Source: an uncultured Lachnospiraceae bacterium (GTDB lineage: Bacteria; Bacillota_A; Clostridia; Lachnospirales; Lachnospiraceae). Taken from it: 64,000 nt of DNA. The position numbers were made by a program, and so were the translations under genes. Positions 44,971 through 53,506 of this stretch are shown here, one piece after another. The notes under the pieces are model-generated. The model was not told the DNA's origin, made no database searches, and saw nothing but the letters and a program-made list of their open reading frames with translations. Every line of letters begins with the position of its first letter. Within the stretch, counting starts at the first letter, position 1. The stretch spans positions 1 to 64,000 of the forward strand of contig CAJTOU010000015.1 in the NCBI GenBank assembly GCA_910577835.1, read 5' to 3'.

Positions 44971-45531
44971 TTAATTATACTGGTTCATGGCTTTATCGAA
45001 TTGGTCCGATATTACCAGCTCTGCTGCCGCTGCTGCACGCTCAAAAGCATCTTCAACAAGAATGCGGTCTTCTTTTGAAAAACGGCTGAGAACAAAATCA
45101 ATTAAATCATGGTCTGCCGGTTTTTGTCCAACACCTATTTTAATACGTTTAAATTTTTCAGTACCCAGACAGGCAATTATATTTTTTATGCCATTATGTC
45201 CGCCGGCACTTCCTTTTTTGCGCAAACGCAGCCTGCCGGGGTCAAGGCTGATATCATCATAAATAACAAGAAGCTCTTCTTCCGGATTAATTTTATAAAA
45301 TCTGACAAATTGTTGTATGGCTTCTCCGCTTAGATTCATATAGGTAAGCGGTTTCACCAGCAGAACCTTCTGTCCCTGAATTACACCGGAGCCGGAAAGA
45401 GCATGAAATTTAACTGTATTTATATTAATATTGTTTTTTCTGGCAATTACATCTAAAGCATCAAAGCCTGCATTATGTCTGGTTTTTTCATATTGAACAG
45501 TAGGATTTCCAAGACCCGCAATAATATACAT
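44971..45531 (-). CDS. pth: Peptidyl-tRNA hydrolase
   Basis: 186 residues. It frees peptides from dropped-off peptidyl-tRNA. MYIIAGLGNPTVQYEKTRHNAGF holds the catalytic His, LLVKPLTYMNLSGE holds the Asn, VIYDDISLDPGRLRLRKKGSAGGHNGIKNI holds the Asp and the conserved loop. It starts upstream of mfd on the same strand, 23 bases apart, so they are one operon. Confidence 0.97.
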   Translation of the reverse strand: MYIIAGLGNPTVQYEKTRHNAGFDALDVIARKNNININTVKFHALSGSGVIQGQKVLLVKPLTYMNLSGEAIQQFVRFYKINPEEELLVIYDDISLDPGRLRLRKKGSAGGHNGIKNIIACLGTEKFKRIKIGVGQKPADHDLIDFVLSRFSKEDRILVEDAFERAAAAAELVISDQFDKAMNQYN

Positions 45532-45561
45532 ATGGCACCTCCATCTTTATATATGTCATCA

Positions 45562-45600
45562 TATGTCATCAAACGAAACAGAGCATAGTTTGATGACATA
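45562..45600. repeat. Palindrome with the TGTCATCAAAC core, copy 2
   Basis: TATGTCATCAAAC at 45562-45574 and GTTTGATGACATA at 45588-45600 form a perfect 13-bp stem. A further ATATGTCATC lies directly beside it (45551-45560), giving a 10-base tandem repeat. It resembles 30430-30464. Confidence 0.8.
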
Positions 45601-45602
45601 CA

Positions 45603-46169
45603 TTATTCTTTATTTTTAATCTGTTCTTTATACAGACCGATATAGGCTGTCAGATAAGAACAAAATGCAATAATTAAAAATACTGACACAAGGCTTATCA
45701 GGAAAAGGACCGCCGGTTTGGGAATATCTGGCAAAAACATAAGAAGGAACATAACAGAGTCGAATACTACTGTACAAAGTTTTCCTGCCCAGTTTGCGCC
45801 ATTCAGATTAAATCCTTTATGATAAATCATCAGCCCGATAACTAATAGAATTACTTCTTTTAATACATATTCCACGATAAGAATCAAAACCAGCGGCCGA
45901 CGGAAAGTTATTACAAACAGCATGGAAAACTGCATAAGCTTGTCAGCTACTGGGTCAATAAATTTTCCCCAGTCAGTAATCATATTGAAATGTCTGGCAA
46001 TATATCCGTCGGCAATATCAGTAAGAGATGCAACAATCAAAACAATGGCGGACTGCCAGTAATACTCAGAAAGATAAAGGTATACAAAGAAAGGAACCAG
46101 TAAAATTCTGATGTAGCAAAGGATGTTTGGTATTTTAAATAAATCTTCTTTTCTGGCTCTTCCTCTCAT
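45603..46169 (-). CDS. pgsA: CDP-diacylglycerol--glycerol-3-phosphate phosphatidyltransferase
   Basis: 188 residues from the ATG at 46169 (GGAGG upstream; the frame opens at 46187). It makes phosphatidylglycerol phosphate in the membrane. The CDP-alcohol transferase signature is complete: TDIADGYIARHFNMITDWGKFIDPVADK (D-x2-DG-x2-AR-x8-G-x3-D-x3-D). Several hydrophobic helices follow. It lies upstream of pth on the same strand with only the palindrome between. Confidence 0.94.
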   Translation of the reverse strand: MRGRARKEDLFKIPNILCYIRILLVPFFVYLYLSEYYWQSAIVLIVASLTDIADGYIARHFNMITDWGKFIDPVADKLMQFSMLFVITFRRPLVLILIVEYVLKEVILLVIGLMIYHKGFNLNGANWAGKLCTVVFDSVMFLLMFLPDIPKPAVLFLISLVSVFLIIAFCSYLTAYIGLYKEQIKNKE

Positions 46170-46344
46170 ATATAATCCTCCGTTCATAAAGCAAAGTGCC
46201 TGTGGTTAAATTTTATTTTATTGTAGTGAGTGTCATCAGGTTTTTCCGACAATATAATATCATAGTATAATAGTATATAGGAAGAATTGGCAAAAGTCAA
46301 GGAGAGCAGAATGCACAAAAATATAGAAAAATTTCATATAAAAC

Positions 46345-46471
46345 TTTACAAATAATGAAAAATTTGCTAAAATAGATTCAGTAGTCAGAATCAAGCAACC
46401 AACGCTTGTTATGTAATCAGTTGAAAATTGATTGTATTAATATGTAATTAATTGAAGATTGATTGCGTTGA
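46345..46471 (+). promoter_or_regulatory. Promoter and 31-bp tandem repeats in the leader
   Basis: TTTACA at 46345-46350, 17-base spacer, TAAAAT at 46368-46373. The 190-base leader then has two tandem 31-base units (46410-46440 and 46441-46471, about 25 of 31 identical). Each unit has an AATCA/TTGATT-type inverted repeat. They could be paired operators or RNA hairpins. The rest of the gap 46170-46571 shows nothing else. Confidence 0.6.
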
Positions 46472-46571
46472 TTGTCTAATCAAGAATCAGTACAGAATTT
46501 GTCATATATAAGGGGCTTTATAAATAAATCTGCACAAGGGGATAGCAGATGAATGAAAGGCGTGAAAATAT

Positions 46572-47090
46572 ATGAGAAAGTTAAAGCTTATACTTGCCGG
46601 CTCAGCGTTAGTTATGGGAAGCTGTCTGATAGTAAAAGCTCCAGGGTATCTCATACAGAATTCTTCTGAAAGCAGAGTGAGTCAATCAGATATGATTTCA
46701 GCAGAAAATCAGGATTTTGTTTATGTACTCAATGTAGGTGAAACTTCAGTGGCATTGGCATCTTTAGAAGAGGTATCGCGGGTTGTTGATACAATAAAAA
46801 ATATGCATAGTGAAGATGAGGATAGCATTGTTGCGGCACAGGCAGATGGAGTGGAATCAGAGGTTCTGGCACAGGCAAGTATTGAACCGGAAAACAGGCC
46901 AATGGTTATGACTGCAGAAGATGAAATATTGCAGGAAACAGCAGAAACCGTTTCTATTGAGGATAAGATACAAGTTCTTAAAATACAATCCACAGGGATG
47001 CAGACTGTGTCTGTTGATGAGGCGGTTGATATCGTAAAATCTGCTCTCTGGGCAGTTTCCGTATTGCAGGAAACACATTCTGACTATTGA
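46572..47090 (+). CDS. Secreted protein of unknown function
   Basis: 172 residues with an N-terminal signal-like segment (RKLKLILAGSALVMGSCLIVKAPGYL). The mature part contains VYVLNVGETSVALASLEEVSRVVDTI, which resembles the small N-terminal module found before M23 or G5-type cell-wall domains in Clostridia, then an acidic linker rich in E, T and V. No catalytic domain is present. It may be a truncated or regulatory version of such a protein. It has a long leader and its own promoter. Confidence 0.6.
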   Translation: MRKLKLILAGSALVMGSCLIVKAPGYLIQNSSESRVSQSDMISAENQDFVYVLNVGETSVALASLEEVSRVVDTIKNMHSEDEDSIVAAQADGVESEVLAQASIEPENRPMVMTAEDEILQETAETVSIEDKIQVLKIQSTGMQTVSVDEAVDIVKSALWAVSVLQETHSDY

Positions 47091-47136
47091 TTTTACGACG
47101 ACGGAGCACAAACAAAACAAAAATGAAAAACAAAAC

Positions 47137-47210
47137 TTTACAAATGCATTTTTTGTGCTATAATCAATATACATGTGCGTAAATGCCATGTATATTGATT
47201 TTTTATTTTA
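47137..47210 (+). promoter_or_regulatory. Promoter overlapping a terminator, before murA
   Basis: TTTACA at 47137-47142, 16-base spacer, TATAAT at 47159-47164. From 47162 AATCAATATACATG pairs with CATGTATATTGATT (47187-47200), followed by T5ATTTT, a strong terminator for the upstream gene. The -10 box is part of the terminator stem, so a promoter for murA would start transcription inside the terminator hairpin. Confidence 0.7.
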
Positions 47211-47338
47211 TAGGAAATCAGCTTTGGTTGATTGCATGATTTAAGTAATTTTTTTGGAATATTATTGAAAACTGGTGCATATAAATAGCAGACAGAGAGT
47301 TTATTTATATGCGTAAATATAGATGATAGAGGTGTATA

Positions 47339-48631
47339 ATGAAGAAATACATTATAAAAGGTGGAACAGCACTGTCAGGAGAAGTAGAAATCGGAGGAGC
47401 CAAAAATGCGGCTCTTGGAATAGTAGCGGCTGCAATTATGGCAGATGAAACAGTTACAATAGACAATCTTCCGGATGTAACAGATATTAATGTGTTGATA
47501 GATACAATAGAAGGAATTGGCGCAACAGTTGAAAGAGTAAACAGACATTGTGTAAAGATTAACGGCAGGACAGTGGCTTCTGTCCATGCGGATAATGATT
47601 ATATAAAAAAAACCAGAGGTTCTTATTATCTGGTGGGAGCTCTGCTTGGCAAGTTTGAAAAAGCGGAGGTAACACTTCCGGGTGGCTGCAATATAGGAAG
47701 CAGGCCCATAGACCAGCATATCAAGGGATTTTCCATGCTGGGAGCAGATGTAAAGATTGAATATGGCATGATTGTGGCAGAGGCGGAAAAGCTCTGCGGT
47801 GCACATATCTTTTTTGACAGAGTAACAGTAGGTGCTACGATTAATGTTATGCTGGCAGCAAGCCTTGCACAGGGAAATACGATTATTGAAAATGCGGCGA
47901 AGGAGCCTCATGTTGTAGATGTGGCAAATATGCTGAACAGTATGGGGGCAAATATCAAGGGCGCCGGTACAGATGTAATCAGAATCAAGGGTGTTCCAAA
48001 GCTTCATGGAACAGAATATTCTGTGATTCCTGACCAGATAGAAGCGGGAACTTTTATGTTTGCGGCGGCGGCGACCAGAGGAAATATACTGGTGAAAAAT
48101 GTAATTCCAAAACATCTGGAGGCATTGACAGCCAAGCTTTATGAAGTGGGCTGCAGTGTGGAGGAATATGACGATGCAGTAAGGGTAATCGGAAATCCGG
48201 TACAGAAATGTTCTCAGGTACAAACATTAGTATATCCGGGATTTCCTACGGATATGCAGCCACAGATTACAGTAATATTTGCGCTGGCGCAGGGAACCAG
48301 TACTGTGACAGAAAATATTTTTGATAACCGTTTTAAATATGTAGATGAGCTGACCAAAATGGGAGCAAAAATCAGAGTGGAGGGCAATATTGCCGTTGTG
48401 GAAGGCGTAAAGGGATTTACTGGAGCCAACGTCAATGCCCTTGATTTACGTGCAGGCGCAGCACTTGTACTTGCGGGACTCTGTGCAGATGGATATACAA
48501 CGATAGATGATATTCATTATATACAGAGAGGCTATGAGAAGTTTGACGAGAAGCTTCAAAGCCTTGGGGCGGCCATTGAGATAGTGGATAACGACAGAGA
48601 TGCGCAGAGATTTAAGCTGGAAGCAGTATAG
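47339..48631 (+). CDS. murA: UDP-N-acetylglucosamine 1-carboxyvinyltransferase
   Basis: 430 residues. It transfers enolpyruvate from PEP to UDP-GlcNAc, the first committed step of peptidoglycan synthesis. The start YIIKGGTALSGEVEIGGAKNAAL and the active-site cysteine loop LPGGCNIGSRPIDQHIKGF are present, so it should be sensitive to fosfomycin by family knowledge. EPHVVDVANML, IPDQIEAGTFM and VYPGFPTDMQPQ also match. Confidence 0.97.
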   Translation: MKKYIIKGGTALSGEVEIGGAKNAALGIVAAAIMADETVTIDNLPDVTDINVLIDTIEGIGATVERVNRHCVKINGRTVASVHADNDYIKKTRGSYYLVGALLGKFEKAEVTLPGGCNIGSRPIDQHIKGFSMLGADVKIEYGMIVAEAEKLCGAHIFFDRVTVGATINVMLAASLAQGNTIIENAAKEPHVVDVANMLNSMGANIKGAGTDVIRIKGVPKLHGTEYSVIPDQIEAGTFMFAAAATRGNILVKNVIPKHLEALTAKLYEVGCSVEEYDDAVRVIGNPVQKCSQVQTLVYPGFPTDMQPQITVIFALAQGTSTVTENIFDNRFKYVDELTKMGAKIRVEGNIAVVEGVKGFTGANVNALDLRAGAALVLAGLCADGYTTIDDIHYIQRGYEKFDEKLQSLGAAIEIVDNDRDAQRFKLEAV

Positions 48632-48713
48632 CAGAGCTATGGGAATAGCAAAATTTTCACAGTATAATTGCATTTCAGAAAAAAATAATAAAAATATAAC
48701 AAAAATGTCTGCG

Positions 48714-48760
48714 GAAATTCCGCATTAAAAGGCAGGCGGTTCAAACCTGTCTTTTTGTTG
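48714..48760 (+). terminator. Hairpins after murA
   Basis: TGCGG-AAATT-CCGCA near 48711-48725, then GGCAGG/CCTGTC with one wobble followed by TTTTTGTT near 48731-48758. The second has the form of a rho-independent terminator. Confidence 0.75.
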
Positions 48761-48787
48761 ATATCTTCAATTGGATAAAATATGTAA

Positions 48788-49582
48788 TTAGTTGTTTTGC
48801 TCCTCTGCTTTATTATAGATAGTTACAGTCTGATATGGAATTTCTATACCATTCTTTTTAAATTCTTTTACAAGTTTACCGCGGATATCACTGCATGCCT
48901 GAAAGCTGTCATCAAGGTTTTCAGTCCATATGGTTGTTTTTAGAATAACGCCGTTTGATGTATATCCTTTTATAAAAATTTTATTTTCTTCTGTATTTAA
49001 TGTCAGTTCATGTTGTGAACATATTTCCCGAAGAATTTTTATCGCCAGTTCAATATCGGAGTGATAGGAAACCTCTACTTCCATAAAATTTCCGATATTT
49101 TTCGTATAATTCGTATTTGTGATTACTGCTGAATCTATAACGGAATTTGGCACTATACAGGTTTCACCGTTATACTGGCAGATAATGGTATGACGTATTG
49201 TGATGTCCTTGACAATCCCTTCTGCAATAATATGACCATTTTGAACTACTTTAATTTTTTCGTCTACATTATAGGGATTTGACATGGACAAAGAAAATCC
49301 ACTTATGACATTTGACAATGCCTGCTGAGCAGCAAAGGTGGCAATGGCAACAATCAGTGTACCACTTTCGAGCAGCTCTTTGCCAATATCTTTTGTTACA
49401 TCAAACTGTTGAACCAGTATGTAAAACATAACAATCACAACTAATACATTAATGGTGCTTTTGGCAAAGCGCAGATGAACAGAATTATGTTTTTTTGACA
49501 TAATTCTGAAAATCAGGTTTACTATTCGGTTTATAAATAATTCAATTAAAATAAATATGCCTATTTTTATTAGATTATTCAT
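48788..49582 (-). CDS. Small-conductance mechanosensitive channel (MscS family)
   Basis: 264 residues. Three N-terminal membrane segments (IKIGIFILIELFINRIVNLI, INVLVVIVMFYILVQ, and the pore helix ESGTLIVAIATFAAQQALSNVISGFSLSMSNPYNVDEKI) are followed by the cytoplasmic beta and alpha/beta domains (IVKDITIRHTIICQYNGETCIVPNSVI). It opens under membrane tension and releases solutes on hypo-osmotic shock. Single gene with its own promoter. Confidence 0.93.
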   Translation of the reverse strand: MNNLIKIGIFILIELFINRIVNLIFRIMSKKHNSVHLRFAKSTINVLVVIVMFYILVQQFDVTKDIGKELLESGTLIVAIATFAAQQALSNVISGFSLSMSNPYNVDEKIKVVQNGHIIAEGIVKDITIRHTIICQYNGETCIVPNSVIDSAVITNTNYTKNIGNFMEVEVSYHSDIELAIKILREICSQHELTLNTEENKIFIKGYTSNGVILKTTIWTENLDDSFQACSDIRGKLVKEFKKNGIEIPYQTVTIYNKAEEQNN

Positions 49583-49658
49583 AGATGTTACCTTAGTCCT
49601 TTTGGATTTCTTTGCTGTAATAAATGGAGATACACTGTCTTTTACGTTTGATAATATA

Positions 49659-49687
49659 ATAATACCTGATTAAACTGGGGGTGTCAA
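49659..49687 (-). promoter_or_regulatory. Sigma-A promoter of mscS
   Basis: Read leftward: TTGACA (49682-49687), 17-base spacer, TATTAT (49659-49664), a near-consensus promoter 77 bases before the start. Confidence 0.75.
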
Positions 49688-49852
49688 GGAAAGAATTGCT
49701 GTCTGAGTCTGTTTAACAAGTCAGTAAAAAGCCGGTGACTGTTTATAGATAATATAATATTTCAGATTAATAAACAACAGGAAACTTCCGATAATAATTA
49801 TATATTCAATTAAAAATAAAATTATTTTCTGTGAAATAAAAAGGAGAAAAAT

Positions 49853-50785
49853 ATGAGCAAGAATCAATTAGAGGAATGTTTAAATATAAGATATACGACA
49901 CTGCGCTTTTGTCTGCAGTTTATAGAGAATACAGAGATAGTAAAGTATAAAAGCTCTGCTCTGCGTGGTGGCATAGGAGAAATGCTGCTTCGCAGCCACT
50001 GCATAGCAGACCGTGAATGTGAGAAGTGTGGATTTATAAATGAGTGTATCGTACAGCGGATTATGTATGCAAAAATGGAGCGTTTGCCGGATTTTATGCA
50101 CAGTGGAGACGGAGTGGGATATATGATAGAGTGCCCAGATGAAAAATGCAGATTTCAGAAGGGGGAATGCATGGAATTTTTACTTACCTTATTCGGGAAA
50201 AATATTGTGTATTTCAGCCAGTATCTTCATGCCATATATATTTTGGGAAGCATTGGAATTGGAACAAATAAAAGTAAGTACAAAGTGATTTCGATAAAAA
50301 ATTTTCTGGGAGAGGAGATTTTAAAGCAGGATATTGTTTATATGAAAAATTATAAATATCAGACAGTGAATGATTATGTAAATGCAAGGCTTAAGGAGAA
50401 AGGAACCTGTACAGAGGGAAAGATAATTTTTGAAGCTCCGGTAACAATTAAATATCAGGGAGAATTTATTCAGATTTTTATAGAAGAGGCAATAAAAGCA
50501 AGCCTGCTGCGGCGAATTTATATTTTGGATTGTTTTGAAATGACAGAACAGGAAATATATCAGCCAGAAACTGAATTTCCAGAAATTATTTTTCAGAAGG
50601 CGGAGCAGGTAAAACAGGCAAGATATTCAAATCGAAAGGATAATCTTATGTATTTAAGGGGAATACAGGGGATAGCAGAGCTTGCGGGTATTAGCGGAGA
50701 GTGGGAAAGACTTTTGCTTGCCGGAGAGGTTTTGCATATCGGAAAAAATACAAGTTTTGGTTTTGGAAGATTCAGATTTATATAA
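49853..50785 (+). CDS. cas6: Cas6-like RAMP protein, orphan
   Basis: 310 residues. The C-terminal third fits the Cas6 C-terminal RAMP domain: KGTCTEGKIIFEAPVTIKYQG, an AIKASLLRRIYIL helix, and the glycine-rich end LLLAGEVLHIGKNTSFGFGRF. The N-terminal part has four or more paired cysteines (CEKCGFINEC, CPDEKCRFQKGEC), as seen in this Cas6 branch, and an ALYILGSIGIGTNKSKYKV-like stretch. Cas6 cuts CRISPR precursor RNA. No array and no other cas gene is in this window, so the gene is alone. AAGGAGA precedes the ATG. A Cas6-derived protein with another RNA target is possible. Confidence 0.75.
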   Translation: MSKNQLEECLNIRYTTLRFCLQFIENTEIVKYKSSALRGGIGEMLLRSHCIADRECEKCGFINECIVQRIMYAKMERLPDFMHSGDGVGYMIECPDEKCRFQKGECMEFLLTLFGKNIVYFSQYLHAIYILGSIGIGTNKSKYKVISIKNFLGEEILKQDIVYMKNYKYQTVNDYVNARLKEKGTCTEGKIIFEAPVTIKYQGEFIQIFIEEAIKASLLRRIYILDCFEMTEQEIYQPETEFPEIIFQKAEQVKQARYSNRKDNLMYLRGIQGIAELAGISGEWERLLLAGEVLHIGKNTSFGFGRFRFI

Positions 50786-50818
50786 AAAATACAATAAGAA
50801 AAATTGAATAAAACCCTA

Positions 50819-50847
50819 TTGACAGAATAAAAGATTCGAAGTACTAT
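50819..50847 (+). promoter_or_regulatory. Sigma-A promoter of the SAM riboswitch-metK unit
   Basis: TTGACA at 50819-50824, 17-base spacer, TACTAT at 50842-50847 (an alternative TATAAT lies three bases on). It is 40 bases before the riboswitch. Confidence 0.7.
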
Positions 50848-50887
50848 AATATTAAATAAGATAAAGTTCATAAATATATTTCTTTCT

Positions 50888-51043
50888 TATTCAGAGAGGT
50901 GGAGATACAAGGATCTGTGAAGCCCGGCAACCCCAGAAGGAAGGTGCCAACCTGAGCGAGACATACTGCATAGGCAGTTCGAACAATAAGAGGATTTTGA
51001 TTACCTTGAAAATCAGGTCCGCATAGTAATGTGGGCTTTTTCT
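50888..51043 (+). ncRNA. SAM-I (S-box) riboswitch
   Basis: The aptamer runs from CTTATT (50888) to its partner AATAAG (50990). Inside are AGAGGTGGAG, GAAGCCCGGCAACC and GGTGCCAA, hallmark S-box blocks. After it comes the terminator GTCCGCAT (51017-51024) paired with ATGTGGGC (51029-51036) followed by T5, and an alternative pairing partner AAAATCAGG. When SAM is high, it would stop transcription before metK. Confidence 0.96.
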
Positions 51044-51161
51044 TAATTTATGGGAAATACAGAGAATTGCTTTGTTTTCCTATAATGCTGCCCTTAAAGA
51101 GCAGCTGTATTTCCAAAACCATTCTTTTTATAAAACAAAAATAGAAAAGGAGAAAAACACA

Positions 51162-52349
51162 ATGGAAAAGAGATTATTTACATCCGAATCAGTTACCGAA
51201 GGACATCCTGACAAAGTCTGCGACGCGATTTCCGATGCCGTATTAGACGCCATTATGGAGCAGGACCCAAACGGACGTGTAGCGTGTGAAACCTGTACCA
51301 ATACAGGCTTTGTGCTTGTGATGGGTGAAGTCAGCACCACAGCGAATATCGATATTCCAGCGATTGTCAGAAAAACCGTAGCGGATATCGGCTACACAGA
51401 TTCCTCCTATGGCTTTGACGCAAATACCTGTGCGGTGATGGTATCTTTGGACAAGCAGTCCGCAGATATTGCGATGGGCGTTGACAAGGCATTAGAGGCA
51501 AAGGAAAATACTATGTCGGATTCCGAAATCGACGCGATTGGTGCAGGAGACCAAGGAATGATGTTTGGCTATGCGACAAATGAAACAGAGGAGTACATGC
51601 CTTATCCAATCGCTCTGGCGCACAAGCTTGCAAGACGGCTTACAGAGGTGAGAAAGAACGGCACATTAAAATATCTCCGTCCAGACGGTAAAACACAGGT
51701 GACGGTGGAATATGATGAAAACGGAGAGCCAGTACATTTAGACGCAGTGGTATTATCCACACAGCATGACCCTGATGTGACACAGGAGCAGATACATAAG
51801 GATATTCAGAAATACGTATTTGATGAGATTCTTCCAAGGGAACTGGTAAATGAAAATACGAAATTTTTTATCAATCCTACCGGCCGCTTTGTAGTTGGAG
51901 GCCCAAATGGTGACAGCGGACTGACAGGGCGTAAAATTATTGTAGATACTTACGGCGGATACGCACGTCACGGTGGCGGAGCATTTTCCGGTAAGGACTG
52001 CACCAAAGTAGACCGTTCTGCTGCTTATGCTGCAAGATATGTGGCAAAAAATATTGTGGCGGCAGGACTTGCGGATAAATGTGAAATTCAGCTTTCCTAT
52101 GCAATTGGCGTGGCATATCCGACATCTGTTATGGTGGATACTTTCAGTACAGGAAAAATATCAGATGAAAAGCTGGTAGAGATAATCAGGGAGAATTTTG
52201 ATTTAAGGCCGGCGGGAATTATTAAAATGCTTGACCTTCGAAGACCTCTGTACAGACAGACAGCAGCCTATGGCCATTTTGGACGGAATGATTTGGATTT
52301 GCCATGGGAGAAGCTTGATAAAGTGGATTTATTAAAGAATTATCTGTAA
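51162..52349 (+). CDS. metK: S-adenosylmethionine synthetase
   Basis: 395 residues from the ATG at 51162 behind AAGGAGAAAAAC; the frame opens earlier at 51072. It makes SAM from methionine and ATP. Standard motifs: RLFTSESVTEGHPDKVCDAISDAVLDA, GAGDQGMMFGYATNET, GPNGDSGLTGRKIIVDTYGG, GGGAFSGKDCTKVDRSAAY. The SAM-I riboswitch upstream gives direct feedback by its product. Confidence 0.98.
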   Translation: MEKRLFTSESVTEGHPDKVCDAISDAVLDAIMEQDPNGRVACETCTNTGFVLVMGEVSTTANIDIPAIVRKTVADIGYTDSSYGFDANTCAVMVSLDKQSADIAMGVDKALEAKENTMSDSEIDAIGAGDQGMMFGYATNETEEYMPYPIALAHKLARRLTEVRKNGTLKYLRPDGKTQVTVEYDENGEPVHLDAVVLSTQHDPDVTQEQIHKDIQKYVFDEILPRELVNENTKFFINPTGRFVVGGPNGDSGLTGRKIIVDTYGGYARHGGGAFSGKDCTKVDRSAAYAARYVAKNIVAAGLADKCEIQLSYAIGVAYPTSVMVDTFSTGKISDEKLVEIIRENFDLRPAGIIKMLDLRRPLYRQTAAYGHFGRNDLDLPWEKLDKVDLLKNYL

Positions 52350-52401
52350 AGTAATAAGATAATGCAGCTTTGACAATAGTTAAGAATATTATATTTTTAG
52401 G

Positions 52402-52445
52402 AATTTCTGCTTCCAATAACAAAATTATGGAAGCAGAAATTTTGT
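52402..52445 (+). terminator. Terminator of metK
   Basis: AATTTCTGCTTCC at 52402-52414 pairs perfectly with GGAAGCAGAAATT at 52429-52441, followed by a short T-rich stretch. Confidence 0.85.
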
Positions 52446-52494
52446 TCTGTTGTATATTCTGTCATGCTTCTTGATATATATTATATGTAACTCT

Positions 52495-53286
52495 TTACTC
52501 CTCATCAGTCTGTATGACAGAGAGTGCATCAATCGTTATTTTCATAAGTTGTTTTATTTCTTCTTCATTGAGGGAGAGTTTTTCACAAAGCTCTTCCAAG
52601 GTGGCTTCACGGCCAAGGTCTTCTGCAAGTTCAGTGCTTGCATTGTTTAAGGCGTTTATCCGGTCCGCCAGATGATTTGAAACACGATGATGACCAAGTT
52701 CAGTGTCAACGGCTGCCTGAAGAGACTCTTTTATTCTGAAACATATATATTTTTCAAAGTTTTTTCTGTCCTCGGATTTATCCGGAAGAGTAGCATAGTC
52801 AAGTACTGCTTCATAGAGAGCGAGATTTCCTTCTGCGACTAAGTCACTGTGTGTCAGCCCCATATGTTCAAAATTTTCGCAGAGTTTTATAACAAGCGGA
52901 AGATACAGCTTAGAAAGTTCACCCGCAGCATCAGGGCTGTCAGGCCGGACTGCTGTCAGAGTATGAAGCAGTTGGGGTACGGTATCAGACGAAGGCTCTG
53001 ATATGGCATTTATTTCATCAAGGTACATTTCATAAAATGTAATTGCCTGATTGGATTCCGTCACCTCTTTATGGATAAAAGAGCCTGTCTGTTCGTATCC
53101 TTTTATGGTTATTCCCGCATCTATAAGATATTTACAGACTACATCATACATATTTTCATCGGTAAGAATATCTTTAAAACAGGAATATATCTCTTTTTTT
53201 GAAATTATATTGCCGGATGCCGCGGCATTGTTTATTATTTTTGAGAGAGTTTCCAGAAATTCTTTTTTTCTGTTGTTTTCATTCAT
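52495..53286 (-). CDS. Sigma-70-like protein lacking region 4
   Basis: 263 residues. Residues 25-62 resemble sigma region 1.1 (SKKEIYSCFKDILTDENMYDVVCKYLIDAGI). AITFYEMYLDEI resembles region 1.2. ELSKLYLPLVIKLCENFEHMGLTHSDLVAEGNLALYEAVLDY matches regions 2.1-2.2 (core binding). ICFRIKESLQAAVDTELGHHRVSNHLADRINALNNAS and LGREATLEELCEKLSLNEEEIKQL match the end of region 2 and region 3. The protein then ends, so the -35-binding region 4 is missing. It may bind core polymerase without normal promoter choice, or act as an anti-sigma or structural protein. Confidence 0.75.
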   Translation of the reverse strand: MNENNRKKEFLETLSKIINNAAASGNIISKKEIYSCFKDILTDENMYDVVCKYLIDAGITIKGYEQTGSFIHKEVTESNQAITFYEMYLDEINAISEPSSDTVPQLLHTLTAVRPDSPDAAGELSKLYLPLVIKLCENFEHMGLTHSDLVAEGNLALYEAVLDYATLPDKSEDRKNFEKYICFRIKESLQAAVDTELGHHRVSNHLADRINALNNASTELAEDLGREATLEELCEKLSLNEEEIKQLMKITIDALSVIQTDEE

Positions 53287-53440
53287 ATAGTTATACCTCT
53301 TTTAAATTTTATTAGTATGAATCATTTAAACAATTAATTTATTTGCCAGATGCACTGTTAGAGTAATCAACACAAGTATTGGCTGTATCATTTAGTATAC
53401 AGATAAATTGTAAAAAATACAAGTTTTACAAAATATTTCT

Positions 53441-53468
53441 TTGTATAACCTGAAAAATGTTGTATAAT
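53441..53468 (+). promoter_or_regulatory. Promoter before the membrane protein
   Basis: TTGTAT at 53441-53446, 16-base spacer, TATAAT at 53463-53468, close to the start at 53507. Confidence 0.65.
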
Positions 53469-53506
53469 AGGTTTAATCAGTAATTATTGTAGGAAAGAGT
53501 TTAGTT

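Noticed and set aside
47375..48223. 282-codon frame opposite murA
   Set aside because: Long only because of murA codon composition; no ribosome binding site; residues look random.
49583..50900. CRISPR array near the Cas6-like gene
   Set aside because: I looked for regularly spaced repeats on both sides and saw none.
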